Below are positions 8,267 through 20,231 of a stretch of 64,000 nucleotides of DNA, in pieces. A model generated the notes under the pieces. The model did no database searches, was not told the DNA's origin, and was given only the letters and a program-made list of their open reading frames with translations. Made by a program: the position numbers and the translations under genes. Source of the stretch: Thermosynechococcaceae cyanobacterium Okahandja (GTDB lineage Bacteria > Cyanobacteriota > Cyanobacteriia > Thermosynechococcales > Thermosynechococcaceae). The DNA lies in NCBI GenBank assembly GCA_041530395.1, contig CP136945.1, positions 868,001 through 932,000 of the forward strand, in the 5' to 3' direction. Numbering within the stretch: the first letter of the stretch is position 1; every line of letters starts with the position of its first letter.

Positions 8267-9775
8267 ATGACTGACGACCTGCGGCAATATCTCAAACGTT
8301 TAGAGGAGCGGCAACAACTGCGGCGCATTACGGTGCCCGTAGACCCCGATCTCGAAATGGCTGAAATTTGCAATCGCCTCCTTGCCGCCGGTGGCCCTGC
8401 CCTACTCTTTGAACAGGTGATTGGCTCCCCCTACCCGGTGGCCATTAACCTACTTGGAACCGTAGAGCGGGTCTGCTGGGCGATGAACATGAACACTCCC
8501 CAAGACCTTGAAGCCCTAGGGCAAAAACTGGCGCTGCTACAGCAACCGAAACCGCCCAAAAGCTTGCCACAGGTCATTGAATTTGGCAAAGTGCTGTTTG
8601 ACGTGGTGCGGGCTAAACCCAGCCGCGATTTGCTACCCCCCTGTCAGCAGGTGGTCATCCACACGCCGGAGCTTGACCTACGCCAACTGCCCCTGATCCG
8701 TCCCTATCCGGGGGATGCAGACAAAATTATTACCCTTGGTCTGGTCATTACCAAAGATTGCGAAACAGGCATCCCCAATGTGGGGGTCTATCGGCTGCAA
8801 CTACAGTCGGCCACCACCATGACCGTCCATTGGCTTTCGGTACGGGGGGGCGCTCGCCACTTGCGCAAGGCCGCGGCAAGGGGGCAAAAGCTTGAGGTGG
8901 CGGTGGCGCTTGGGGTTCACCCCCTGATCATTATGGCGGCAGCAACCCCGATCCCCGTGGATTTATCGGAATGGCTCTTTGCCGGCCTCTATGGGGGTGG
9001 CGGTATTCATCTGGCCAAGTGCAAAACCGTTGATTTAGAAGTTCCGGCCCACTCAGAGTTTGTCCTAGAGGGCACCATTACCCCCGGCGAAGAACTGCCC
9101 GATGGCCCCTGTGGAGATCATATGGGCTATTACGGTGGGGTAGAGGCCTCCCCCGTCATTCACTTCCATTGCCTGACCCATCGCCGCAATCCCATTTACC
9201 TGACGACGTTTAGTGGCCGTCCCCCCAAAGAAGAAGCCATGATTGCTCTGGCTCTCAACCGCATCTACACCCCCATCTTGCGGCAGCAGGTCTCAGAAAT
9301 TGTGGACTTCTTCTTACCCATGGAGGCTCTCAGCTATAAGGCCGCCATTATTTCCATTGACAAAGCGTACCCCGGCCAGGCTCGCCGGGCGGCTCTTGCG
9401 TTTTGGAGCGCCCTGCCCCAGTTTACCTACACCAAATTTGTCATTGTGGTGGATAAAACCATTAACATTCGTGATCCGCGCCAAGTGGTCTGGGCCATTA
9501 GCTCTAAGGTGGATCCCAGCCGTGATGTCTTTATTTTGCCCGATACCCCCTTTGACTCCCTTGATTTTGCCAGTGCCCGCATTGGCTTAGGAGGGCGCAT
9601 GGGCATTGATGCCACCACCAAAATACCGCCGGAAACCGATCACGACTGGGGTGAACCCCTCACCTCTGACCCAGAGATTGCCAAACGGGTGGATCAGCGC
9701 TGGCAGGAGTACGGTTTGGCCGATATTGATTTAGGTGCCGTCAACCCGCAGCTCTTTGGTTATGAATTATCGTGA
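8267..9775 (+). CDS. ubiD: UbiD family (prenylated-FMN dependent) decarboxylase
   Basis: UbiD enzymes decarboxylate aromatic or unsaturated acids with a prenylated flavin made by UbiX. In cyanobacteria this member is taken to act on the 4-hydroxybenzoate-derived head group in plastoquinone synthesis, but that is assigned by family and not proven here. The 502 residues are full length. Recognisable parts are the N-terminal D-L-R-Q-Y-L-K-R-L-E, the P-D-G-P-C-G-D-H-M-G-Y-Y-G-G segment around residue 280, and R-x-P-K-E-E-A. No ubiX is seen in this window. It is divergent from the HisKA/lpxA pair. Confidence 0.9.
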   Translation: MTDDLRQYLKRLEERQQLRRITVPVDPDLEMAEICNRLLAAGGPALLFEQVIGSPYPVAINLLGTVERVCWAMNMNTPQDLEALGQKLALLQQPKPPKSLPQVIEFGKVLFDVVRAKPSRDLLPPCQQVVIHTPELDLRQLPLIRPYPGDADKIITLGLVITKDCETGIPNVGVYRLQLQSATTMTVHWLSVRGGARHLRKAAARGQKLEVAVALGVHPLIIMAAATPIPVDLSEWLFAGLYGGGGIHLAKCKTVDLEVPAHSEFVLEGTITPGEELPDGPCGDHMGYYGGVEASPVIHFHCLTHRRNPIYLTTFSGRPPKEEAMIALALNRIYTPILRQQVSEIVDFFLPMEALSYKAAIISIDKAYPGQARRAALAFWSALPQFTYTKFVIVVDKTINIRDPRQVVWAISSKVDPSRDVFILPDTPFDSLDFASARIGLGGRMGIDATTKIPPETDHDWGEPLTSDPEIAKRVDQRWQEYGLADIDLGAVNPQLFGYELS

Positions 9776-9824
9776 GATGCCTTGCTAGATTATGCTAGAG
9801 AAAATACGTGAGGATGTCTCCCCA

Positions 9825-11486
9825 ATGGCGATCGTAAACACCAACCGCTTGCGGTGGCTTTCGGCAGTTGGCCTAAGCGCCACCCTCTGGGGACAGGTTA
9901 GCGTAGCGGCGGAAAAAATTAGCTTGGTGTATCCGCCCTTTGGCACGTTTAACATTGATGTGAGTGACTTAGCCACCTATGCTAAGACCGGTAATGCCAG
10001 CCCCGAACTCACGTTTCTAATTCGGCTGCTCCCCAGTGATCAGGGGGCAAACCTGCGCGAAGCCTTAACAGAAAGTGTGCAGATTGAAGCAACCAGTGTG
10101 AGCCAGTTTGTGAGTAGCCCCACTGGCCAAGCCTTCCTGCAGCGCATTGGCGAAGTGATTCGTACCGATACCGATCGCAATGGTGGCCAAGCCCTTGGTC
10201 AGGCCCTAAAAACCGCTGCCGCGTCTTCTTCTGGCCTCAATTTTTTGGGGGTGTTGAAGGCATTTCCGGGGCAGAGTGTAAATGTGAATGGCGACTTGGG
10301 CTTACGGGCGGTGGGTGCCTTTACCCGCGCGGTGAATGAGGAGCGGCGGACGCGGGAATTTATCATCCGTTTGGCCGAGCTACAGCGTCCGGTGACCCTG
10401 CCAGCGGGTGGTATTAGCCTGGGTCAGCCCGGCCCGTTGCAGTGGCAACGACAGACAATACAGTTTGTGAATCCTAACCGCTCCCCCAATGGCATTCCGG
10501 CGGATCTCTATGTGCCCAAGGGAACAGCGGCAGCCGCACCGTTAATTGTGATCTCCCATGGCTTAGCCTCGGATCGGCTGACGTTTGCCTATCTGGCACA
10601 GCACCTAGCAACCCATGGCTTTGCGGTTCTGGCGGTGACCCACCCCGGCTCAGATGCCAACAAAATTGGCAGTTTCCTCTCCGGTGCGCCTGTAGATTAT
10701 GAGGATCTGCCGCAGGATTGGGCGCAGCGCCCCTTGGATCTCAAGTACGGTATTGATGCGGTGGCCGCTTTGGTGCAACAAACCCCCGGCTTAACTATCG
10801 ACACCAACAATGTTGGCCTTTTTGGCCAGTCGATGGGGGGGTTTACGGTTTTGGCGGCGGCAGGGGGAACGGTTGATTGGGCTGCGGTGCAGCAGCGTTG
10901 TCAGGCGATCGCCAACGATCTGTTTGTTTTTAATGTTTCAGCGCCCCTCCAATGCCGCAGTATTGCCGCCTCTAGTCAACCCACAAACTATACTGATCCG
11001 CGGGTCAAAGCAGTGATTGCCGTCAATCCGGTGAGTAGTGTACTCATTGGCCCGAGTGGCATGGCTTCGATCAAGGTGCCAACTCTCATCATCTCAGGTA
11101 GCAAAGATGTGTTTGCACCGCCCCTTGTTGAGCAGGTGCAGCCCTTTAGCGAACTGACGGCCTCCCCGAGATACTTGGCGATGCTGGTGCCCGGAACTCA
11201 CTTTTCCACAATTGGCGTGAGTGAAGCGGGGGTACTACCGGTCCCCAATGATTTAATTGGCCCAGATCCCCGCCAAGCCCATCCTTTTGTTAAGGGGATT
11301 AGTGCCGCCTTCTTTGGTGTTTTTAACCAGCAAAATGAACAGTTACGCCCCTTCTTAAGCCAAACGTTTGCAACGCAGCTAACCCAACAGACCCCCTTTC
11401 AGGCCTACTGGGTGGATCGGATTAACCCGCAGCAACTACAAGAGGTGATTGCGGGTCGTATTGGCACTCAACCGGCCCGCAGATAA
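9825..11486 (+). CDS. Exported alpha/beta hydrolase with N-terminal DUF1400-like domain
   Basis: From ATG 9825 the 553-residue product begins with a plausible signal peptide: R-L-R, a hydrophobic stretch, then V-A-A before E30. About 170 residues typical of the cyanobacterial DUF1400 type follow. The catalytic alpha/beta hydrolase part comes next: the oxyanion segment I-S-H-G-L, the nucleophile elbow G-Q-S336-M-G-G, an acid candidate near S-G-S-K-D, and G-T-H-F for the histidine. Cyanobacterial proteins of this kind are often annotated as predicted dienelactone hydrolase or lipase; the substrate is unknown. ATG 9792 is in frame but would bury the signal peptide. The last bases overlap the convergent pgsA gene by 19. 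Confidence 0.82.
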   Translation: MAIVNTNRLRWLSAVGLSATLWGQVSVAAEKISLVYPPFGTFNIDVSDLATYAKTGNASPELTFLIRLLPSDQGANLREALTESVQIEATSVSQFVSSPTGQAFLQRIGEVIRTDTDRNGGQALGQALKTAAASSSGLNFLGVLKAFPGQSVNVNGDLGLRAVGAFTRAVNEERRTREFIIRLAELQRPVTLPAGGISLGQPGPLQWQRQTIQFVNPNRSPNGIPADLYVPKGTAAAAPLIVISHGLASDRLTFAYLAQHLATHGFAVLAVTHPGSDANKIGSFLSGAPVDYEDLPQDWAQRPLDLKYGIDAVAALVQQTPGLTIDTNNVGLFGQSMGGFTVLAAAGGTVDWAAVQQRCQAIANDLFVFNVSAPLQCRSIAASSQPTNYTDPRVKAVIAVNPVSSVLIGPSGMASIKVPTLIISGSKDVFAPPLVEQVQPFSELTASPRYLAMLVPGTHFSTIGVSEAGVLPVPNDLIGPDPRQAHPFVKGISAAFFGVFNQQNEQLRPFLSQTFATQLTQQTPFQAYWVDRINPQQLQEVIAGRIGTQPARR

Positions 11487-11983
11487 GTCCAGCCGGAAAT
11501 TAAGGTAAGGGCGATCGCCCCGCCATAGATGATCATGGTGAGGGTGTGCCATGAGGCAGGCAGCGGTGCCAAAAGGAGGGCAACCGCCACAATTTGACTC
11601 ACCGTTTTGGCCTTGCCCCACAGGTTAGCGCCCTGAATGCGGGGTTGCCGGATCCGCCAACTGGCAATACCCAGTTCTCGCGCCAAAATCAGCGCCACGG
11701 ACCAAGCGGGCACCACGTGCCACTCAATACACAGGAGCAGCGGCACCAAAATCAGCAGCTTATCCACAAGTGGATCTAGGATCTTGCCTAGATCACTCAC
11801 CTGATTCAGGCGACGCGCCACGTAGCCATCCAGCCAGTCGGTGAGAGCCGCCCCTAAAAACAGAGCCACCGCCCACCAGCGCGCGTTCGGCCAAATGCTC
11901 AGCAGAGCAACAATGGCCGGAATCATCAGCAGACGCGCCAAGGTAATCCGGGTTGCGAGGGTGATGGGGAAGGGGGGAGGCAT
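11468..11983 (-). CDS. pgsA: CDP-diacylglycerol--glycerol-3-phosphate 3-phosphatidyltransferase
   Basis: The enzyme makes phosphatidylglycerophosphate, precursor of phosphatidylglycerol, a lipid needed in photosystems. The CDP-alcohol phosphotransferase signature D-G-x2-A-R-x8-G-x3-D-x3-D is complete (L-D-G-Y-V-A-R-R ... G-K-I-L-D-P-L-V-D). The protein has several hydrophobic helices and about 171 residues. The start at 11983 is preceded by AGGGGGG. The frame is open to 12070, but those extra residues are unlike the family. It lies 31 bases downstream of the bisphosphatase gene on the same strand. Confidence 0.9.
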   Translation of the reverse strand: MPPPFPITLATRITLARLLMIPAIVALLSIWPNARWWAVALFLGAALTDWLDGYVARRLNQVSDLGKILDPLVDKLLILVPLLLCIEWHVVPAWSVALILARELGIASWRIRQPRIQGANLWGKAKTVSQIVAVALLLAPLPASWHTLTMIIYGGAIALTLISGWTYLRAG

Positions 11984-12014
11984 TCCCCCCTGCGGGGAAC
12001 GGGTGGTCAAGGGC

Positions 12015-13058
12015 CTAGACGAGTTGCAGCGATCGCGGTTGCTTGTCGAACATGTGAATGGTATCAACAAAGCGGGCGGTTTTCGACTGGGTAGAGATCA
12101 CCAGCGACTGGGTGCGGGCACCGCCATTAAAGAAACGGACACCCTTCATCAGCACGCCCGGCGTAATGCCACAGGCGGCAAACAGGACGGTTTCCCCTGA
12201 AGCCAATTCATGGGCATCATACACTTTATCGGGATCCGTAATCCCCGCTTTTTTGAGTTCTTCCAAGTTACCCTCCTTGGTGCGCCCTGCCCACTCTTTC
12301 GTCATGACCACCGCTGGATCATAAACCAGTTGTCCTTGGAAGTGTCCCCCCAAGGCGCGCATGGCCGCGGCAGAAATCACCCCCTCGGGAGCCGCACCAA
12401 TCCCCATCAGGGCATGGATGTTCGTACCCGAAAAGGCACAGGAGAGCGCCGCCGACACGTCCCCATCGGAAATGAGTTGCACCCGTGCCCCGGCTTCGCG
12501 AATTTCTTTGATCAAGTCATTGTGGCGATCGCGCTTCATGACCACAATCACCAACTCATCAATGGCACGGTCAAGGCACTCAGAGAGAATTTTTAGGTTT
12601 TCGGTGGCTGACTTACGAATATCCACCTTACCTTTGGCTGCTGGAGGGGCCGCCAGCTTTTTCATGTAAAAGTCAGGGGCAGCAAAGAGACCCCCTTTTT
12701 CCGAAATGGCCAGCACCGCCATGGAGCCGGGTTGACCGTAGGCGCACAGGTTGGTGCCTTCGCAGGGATCAACGGCAATATCAATTTCTAATAATTCTTC
12801 CGGATTGCAGTACTGGGCGGCATCTTCGCGGGTGCAAATACCCACTTCCTCACCAATGTATAGCATGGGGGCTTCATCCCGCTCCCCTTCCCCAATGACA
12901 ATCCGGCCCCGCATGTGAATTTGATTCATGCGGTTGCGCATGGCATCTACCGCCACCTGATCCGCCATGTTTTTATCGCCTTTTCCCATCCAGCGTGCTG
13001 AGGCGATCGCCGCTTGCTCCACGACTTCAATAATTTCTAAGCCGATGACATTATCCAC
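12015..13058 (-). CDS. glpX: Bifunctional fructose-1,6-/sedoheptulose-1,7-bisphosphatase (class II, GlpX type)
   Basis: In cyanobacteria this enzyme removes phosphate from both fructose-1,6- and sedoheptulose-1,7-bisphosphate, a control step of the Calvin cycle. The 347 residues show the GlpX signatures: [25 protein letters not shown], and the metal-binding D-P-C-E-G-T-N. TAGGAGAG lies eight bases upstream of the ATG. About 210 bases separate it from apcE upstream, including a likely apcE terminator, so it is expected to have its own promoter in 13059-13200. pgsA follows closely. Confidence 0.93.
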   Translation of the reverse strand: MDNVIGLEIIEVVEQAAIASARWMGKGDKNMADQVAVDAMRNRMNQIHMRGRIVIGEGERDEAPMLYIGEEVGICTREDAAQYCNPEELLEIDIAVDPCEGTNLCAYGQPGSMAVLAISEKGGLFAAPDFYMKKLAAPPAAKGKVDIRKSATENLKILSECLDRAIDELVIVVMKRDRHNDLIKEIREAGARVQLISDGDVSAALSCAFSGTNIHALMGIGAAPEGVISAAAMRALGGHFQGQLVYDPAVVMTKEWAGRTKEGNLEELKKAGITDPDKVYDAHELASGETVLFAACGITPGVLMKGVRFFNGGARTQSLVISTQSKTARFVDTIHMFDKQPRSLQLV

Positions 13059-13211
13059 GCAACTCTCCTAAATGCACAAATTGATCATTACCCAGTAACC
13101 TGAGGTCTCCTATCCGAGCTTACAGAACTTTGGTTCCCCATAAATATTTTCTTGGTGCAAATTATTTTTCCCCACCAACCGGCCAAGGCTAAGGTACTTC
13201 AGAGAAATCAG

Positions 13212-13241
13212 AGAAAAGGAGGCAGAGGAACCATGCCCTCC
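13212..13241 (-). terminator. Likely intrinsic terminator of apcE
   Basis: Read on the minus strand just after the apcE stop, GGAGG(G)CA pairs with TGCCTCC (one bulged G, loop of nine bases). TTTT followed by a pyrimidine-rich stretch comes directly after. The position, about 30 bases past the stop, fits a terminator separating apcE from the bisphosphatase gene. Confidence 0.5.
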
Positions 13242-13268
13242 ACCCCCTTATTCACGCCAAGGTATCAA

Positions 13269-16730
<3,462 letters not shown>

Positions 16731-16797
16731 TTAGATTAGAACGATTCGGGGATGGCTCAGCATTTTTTTAAGAAATGTATAAATTTGCCGCCACCGA

Positions 16798-16811
16798 GGG
16801 GCGATCGCCCC
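16798..16811. repeat. Palindromic HIP1 site between thiL and apcE
   Basis: A perfect 14-base palindrome is centred on the HIP1 octamer GCGATCGC. It lies in the 158-base gap downstream of thiL and upstream of apcE. Neither direction has a T-run directly after it, so it is not counted as a terminator. HIP1 copies are scattered through the whole window, in genes and gaps alike. Confidence 0.6.
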
Positions 16812-16846
16812 AGCTATTTATGAATTTTTGTAATATTCCTTGACTT

Positions 16847-17863
16847 TTAGGGAGAGGTGGCAGGGCTAAAGTGCTGAAACCGCTGCTGCGGATCGAGGGG
16901 GCGAAGGGTTTGTCCCTGCTCTAGGAAAATGTTACCGGTTGCGGTGATTTCGCCAATCATCGCGGCACCTTGGCCTGCAATGGTGCACAGTTCTGGGGCG
17001 ATCGCCGGCGGTAAACACAAAACGAGCTCAAAATCCTCACCGCCGTAGAGTGCCCATGCGAGAGCCTGCTCTGGCTCTAGGAAGGGGACTTTGGGGATAG
17101 CCTCTGCCCACAGGCGGGCACCGACCCCACTAGCGGCACAAATTTGCAGCACGGCATCCGCCAAGCCATCACTGCTATCCATACCCGCCACCCGCGGCGG
17201 TGGTAACTGCTGCCAGAGCCACTGCACTACATCTAAGCGCGGTCGGGGGTGTTGATGAGCCTTGATCCAAGCCTGCCGTAGGTCTGGAGGTAGGGTGGCC
17301 GCCCATTCCGGTTGCAGCAAACATTCGAGACCCGCTCGCGCTGCCCCGTGCACCCCCGTGGCCACAATCACATCTCCGGGCTGCGCCCCATGGCGATAAA
17401 TAAGGCGCTCTGGCGGCGCCGAACCCAGAATACTAAGGCTAAGGCTAAGGACCGATGAGCGGCAGGTATCCCCCCCAAGAATCCCCGTACCGTAGGTGTG
17501 GCAGCAGGCGGCTAAGCCTTGGTAAATACCTTCTATGACTGCCACTGGGCAGGTACTAGGGGCGGTCACGGCAACCGTCAGACCTAGGGGCATCGCTGCC
17601 ATAGCCGCCAGATCGGAAAGATTGGCTGCCGCGGCTCGCCAACCCACATCGTAGGGAGCCATGGTGACCACCGGACAAGCCATGCCCACACTAAAGTGCA
17701 CCCCATCCACAAGGACATCGGTACTGAAGACAAGGTCTTGATGGGCGGGGGGCTTCAAAACGGCGGCATCATCGCCAATGGCGGCGACAAGGCAGTAGGG
17801 CCGCAGCCGCTCAATCAGATGGTGCTCACCACACTCCCCTAGGGTAAGTTCAGAGTCTGACAT
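16847..17863 (-). CDS. thiL: Thiamine-monophosphate kinase
   Basis: ThiL phosphorylates thiamine monophosphate to the active cofactor thiamine diphosphate. Motifs of the family are present: A-x-I-G-D-D-A-A-V-L near residue 30, F-S-T-D-x-L-V-D-G-V-H-F, L-G-G-D-T, and M-D-S-S-D-G-L-A-D. The length of about 338 residues is normal. ATG 17863 is preferred over the in-frame TTG at 17869; no strong ribosome-binding site is visible. The upstream neighbour on the same strand ends 40 bases before the start. Confidence 0.92.
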   Translation of the reverse strand: MSDSELTLGECGEHHLIERLRPYCLVAAIGDDAAVLKPPAHQDLVFSTDVLVDGVHFSVGMACPVVTMAPYDVGWRAAAANLSDLAAMAAMPLGLTVAVTAPSTCPVAVIEGIYQGLAACCHTYGTGILGGDTCRSSVLSLSLSILGSAPPERLIYRHGAQPGDVIVATGVHGAARAGLECLLQPEWAATLPPDLRQAWIKAHQHPRPRLDVVQWLWQQLPPPRVAGMDSSDGLADAVLQICAASGVGARLWAEAIPKVPFLEPEQALAWALYGGEDFELVLCLPPAIAPELCTIAGQGAAMIGEITATGNIFLEQGQTLRPLDPQQRFQHFSPATSP

Positions 17864-17909
17864 GCCCAACGGTATCCGGTTCTATCTGTCGTGTCTGTTG
17901 TATTGGGGG

Positions 17910-18419
17910 CTAATCAAACATGCGAAAGTAGGGGGGGCGGATGGGGGCACCCGGTTCCTTTTCTAAATCAAAATTAATCACATCCCAGCGTTCATCAGGG
18001 TTAGCCGGTGGGCTAAACTCAACGGGTAGGCCAAACAGCCGCAGCATGTGCGGATCGGTGGCACCGCGCCATGGTGTATTCCGCTCAAGGTAGGCACAAA
18101 AGAGATCACGGTAGCGTTGGGCAATAATCACCTTGGTGGCGCGATACCCTTGGGTGTAGAGGCGATCAAGGGCATCGTGAATTTCAAAGCGAATGCCATC
18201 CGGATGGGTATGTTGGCGATACCACTCCCCTTCCCAGAGGCGCCAAATTCGCCCCGACTGGAGGTGGATCAGTTCTTTGGTTTTGGCATCCGCCTCAAAC
18301 GGCCCATGGCGAGGGCACAGGTAGGTATCCGTCAAGGTCAGGGCTGAAATCACCTGCCGACAGTGGGGACAGCGAATTTCAGGACCAAAGATCGGGTAGT
18401 GAGAGCTGGATGAGATCAT
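17910..18419 (-). CDS. Conserved cyanobacterial protein of the TIGR02652 type
   Basis: The 169-residue protein has a zinc-ribbon-like N-terminus (C-P-H-C near residue 17 and C-P-R-H-G-P-F near residue 35). This is followed by a conserved region rich in aromatic residues (G-R-I-W-R-L-W-E-G-E-W-Y-R-Q-H) and D-R-L-Y-T-Q-G-Y-R-A-T-K-V. I recognise it as a protein found across cyanobacteria and annotated TIGR02652; its function is unknown to me. The paired cysteines suggest metal binding. ATG 18419 is preferred to TTG 18425. It lies upstream of thiL on the same strand. Confidence 0.75.
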   Translation of the reverse strand: MISSSSHYPIFGPEIRCPHCRQVISALTLTDTYLCPRHGPFEADAKTKELIHLQSGRIWRLWEGEWYRQHTHPDGIRFEIHDALDRLYTQGYRATKVIIAQRYRDLFCAYLERNTPWRGATDPHMLRLFGLPVEFSPPANPDERWDVINFDLEKEPGAPIRPPYFRMFD

Positions 18420-18552
18420 GCACAATTACCACACAGCGGCAGCAGTTCCACCGCGATCGCCCTTATTATAACGAGTTGCCTTGAACTCCCCCGCCTTGGC
18501 GACTTCAGTGGGGCAGATCCTTGGGGCGGAATGACGGTTGTCATCTGGTTCC

Positions 18553-18945
18553 TTAGCGTTGGGCATTTTGGCGGCAGTTTTTGCAAAGGCCAAAGAACTC
18601 CAGCGTGTGATAAAAAATTTGAAAATCGTGAGCTTGCTGTAGCTCAACTTCGAGATGCTGCACCGGACAGCAATCAATGGTGACCGATACACCACAGTGC
18701 AAGCAGGTCAGATAGTGCTGATCTTGCTGGACAAGGCTATAGACTAACTCCCCTGAGGCTAAGGGCCGCGCCTGAACAACCCCGTTGACTTTGAGGGCAT
18801 CAAGGGTGCGATACACTGTGGCCAGCCCGAGAGGGGTTTGCCGTTGTCGCAATTCAAGATACAGTTCCTGGGCCGAGAGCGATCGCCCGGTGGCTTTGAG
18901 GGTATCAAGGACAACCGATTGGCTACGGGTGCGGCGTGGCGGCAT
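18553..18945 (-). CDS. Fur-family metal-dependent transcription regulator, possibly Zur
   Basis: The 130-residue protein has the Fur winged-helix domain (L-S-A-Q-E-L-Y-L-E-L-R, then G-L-A-T-V-Y-R-T-L-D-A-L). A dimerisation domain with the structural zinc cysteines follows: C-L-H-C and C-K-N-C. H-x-L-E-V-E-L and the E-F-F-G-L-C-x-x-C end resemble cyanobacterial Zur proteins more than ferric uptake regulators, but Fur or PerR cannot be excluded by eye. ATG 18945 gives a normal N-terminus (P-P-R-R-T-R-S-Q). The frame continues to 19017, but the extra residues do not resemble the family. No metal-transport gene lies beside it. Confidence 0.87.
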   Translation of the reverse strand: MPPRRTRSQSVVLDTLKATGRSLSAQELYLELRQRQTPLGLATVYRTLDALKVNGVVQARPLASGELVYSLVQQDQHYLTCLHCGVSVTIDCCPVQHLEVELQQAHDFQIFYHTLEFFGLCKNCRQNAQR

Positions 18946-19055
18946 AGCAATAGTGAACGTTCCCTTTCGATTGTAGGGGAAACTGAGATGCCTACTAGGG
19001 GGATGAGCGGGCCACACCAGTGCTGGATGCTGCTGCCTTGGCTATCGGTGAATGG

Positions 19056-19400
19056 CTATTGGTGAATCAGGTGAATCACCCCTTGGGGGTCGATATACAC
19101 GGCATTGGCACTGGCAGGAGCCGCCCCCGTGAGAAGCTCTGGTAAGCGCGTGGCGGGAATAGCTACCCGCCCTGATTCATCCACGCGGCTCTCGGGTGTT
19201 GGAAACTCAAGGCGTAGCAATGGACTTTTATACAAAATCTGGTGGGTGTTTGGACGCGCTGCGGGTGTGGCAATAGCCGTCTGTTCTGAAATAGCGCCCT
19301 GTAATGGGGCTTGGCATTGTGCTCGGACACTCCCGCTGAGTACCCCCCAACAGTATCCGCTCAGCAGCAGTCCTGCCACTATTATCAAATAGTGTTTCAT
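19056..19400 (-). CDS. Small exported hypothetical protein
   Basis: From ATG 19400 the 114-residue product has a clear signal peptide (M-K-H-Y, a hydrophobic core, then V-R-A before Q) and a short mature part with no domain I recognise. Its end contains N-A-V-Y-I-D-P-Q-G-V-I-H-L. It lies upstream of the Fur-family gene on the same strand, 110 bases away. It could be a periplasmic or lumenal protein. An earlier ATG at 19427 would add nine residues ahead of the signal peptide. Confidence 0.55.
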   Translation of the reverse strand: MKHYLIIVAGLLLSGYCWGVLSGSVRAQCQAPLQGAISEQTAIATPAARPNTHQILYKSPLLRLEFPTPESRVDESGRVAIPATRLPELLTGAAPASANAVYIDPQGVIHLIHQ

Positions 19401-19427
19401 TGTAGTTCCCCCGCTTGTGCTAATCAC

Positions 19428-19903
19428 AACCGTTCAGTGCTGGGATTGCTAGCGTTTTCTTTGGGCGATCGCCCCTCTGCGGAAAGGACGATTCCTACCG
19501 CTAGGCAAAACCCAAATTTATGTTTTGCAATCAAAAATCAACCTGAACGTTAACTATTTAGCTATGAGAGTTGGCTATTTAGTTAATGACTAGGGCGTGC
19601 TGATAGTCCCCCTAATGAATGAACGCCCTGAGAGCTTCTTATCGTTTTCTATATTTATTATCTGATAACAGTCATTCAGATGAAATAGACTGTTATACAT
19701 TGCAAGAAATTGGTAAATTTTTATCAACTTTCCTTCCTAGGGCAGATCAGCACCCAGAATAGAACTAGGAGGTGCCTTGGTTGCTTTGGCCGTAGCAAGA
19801 ACAGGTACTCATTTGCTTAATAACGTGCTTAATAACGCATGTTAAAAAACAGCATGACCTGTCGGCTAGCCAAAAATGTCATCTGTGCTATTGCGAGGTC
19901 ATT
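19428..19903. promoter_or_regulatory. A/T-rich intergenic region with an inverted repeat
   Basis: This 476-base gap is much richer in A/T than its surroundings and holds no convincing gene. A perfect inverted repeat, ATAACAGTC (19665-19673) and GACTGTTAT (19688-19696), is separated by 14 bases. Two short direct repeats are visible: CTATTTAG around 19553 and 19574, and GCTTAATAACG at about 19815 and 19828. The second pair lies about 80 bases before the small gene at 19904. Either could be a regulator site. No -10/-35 pair can be set with confidence. Confidence 0.35.
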
Positions 19904-20143
19904 ATGGAACGTTACCAGCCTAATCCAACCCCATTGACGGCGGCAGACAAAGTCGAGCTAGAGCGACTCAAAGCAATTCTTGAGCGGGCGATCGCCGATG
20001 GGGTACTCACGGCGGAGGAAATGGCTCAGATCAAGCGTCAAATTAGAGCCGATGGCAAGGTCACGTTTGAAGAGCTAGAACTCTATCGTCAGTTTGTGCA
20101 AGAGAAAGTTCGCCAAGGTTTGTTAGTGCGGGAAATTATTTGA
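19904..20143 (+). CDS. Small helical protein with two ADG-x-x-T-x-E-E units
   Basis: The 79-residue protein contains two related units, A-D-G-V-L-T-A-E-E-M (about 31-40) and A-D-G-K-V-T-F-E-E-L (about 49-58), each followed by a helix. They recall the second half of an EF-hand, but the calcium-binding loop is not complete, so calcium binding is only a guess. The charged composition fits a small soluble all-helical protein. I do not recognise the family. It stands alone between the A/T-rich gap and nagZ, on the same strand as nagZ. Confidence 0.6.
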   Translation: MERYQPNPTPLTAADKVELERLKAILERAIADGVLTAEEMAQIKRQIRADGKVTFEELELYRQFVQEKVRQGLLVREII

Positions 20144-20231
20144 CCTAGGGCAATCCCTAGCGCTGACCCGCAGCTACCGCCAAGGCCCCCCAAACGTTAT
20201 GGTAGGGTGAGGGTGAGTGGGGGGTAGGGTA

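Noticed and set aside
16798-16811. 14-base palindrome as terminator of thiL
   Set aside because: It is centred on the common HIP1 octamer and has no T-run after it in either direction.
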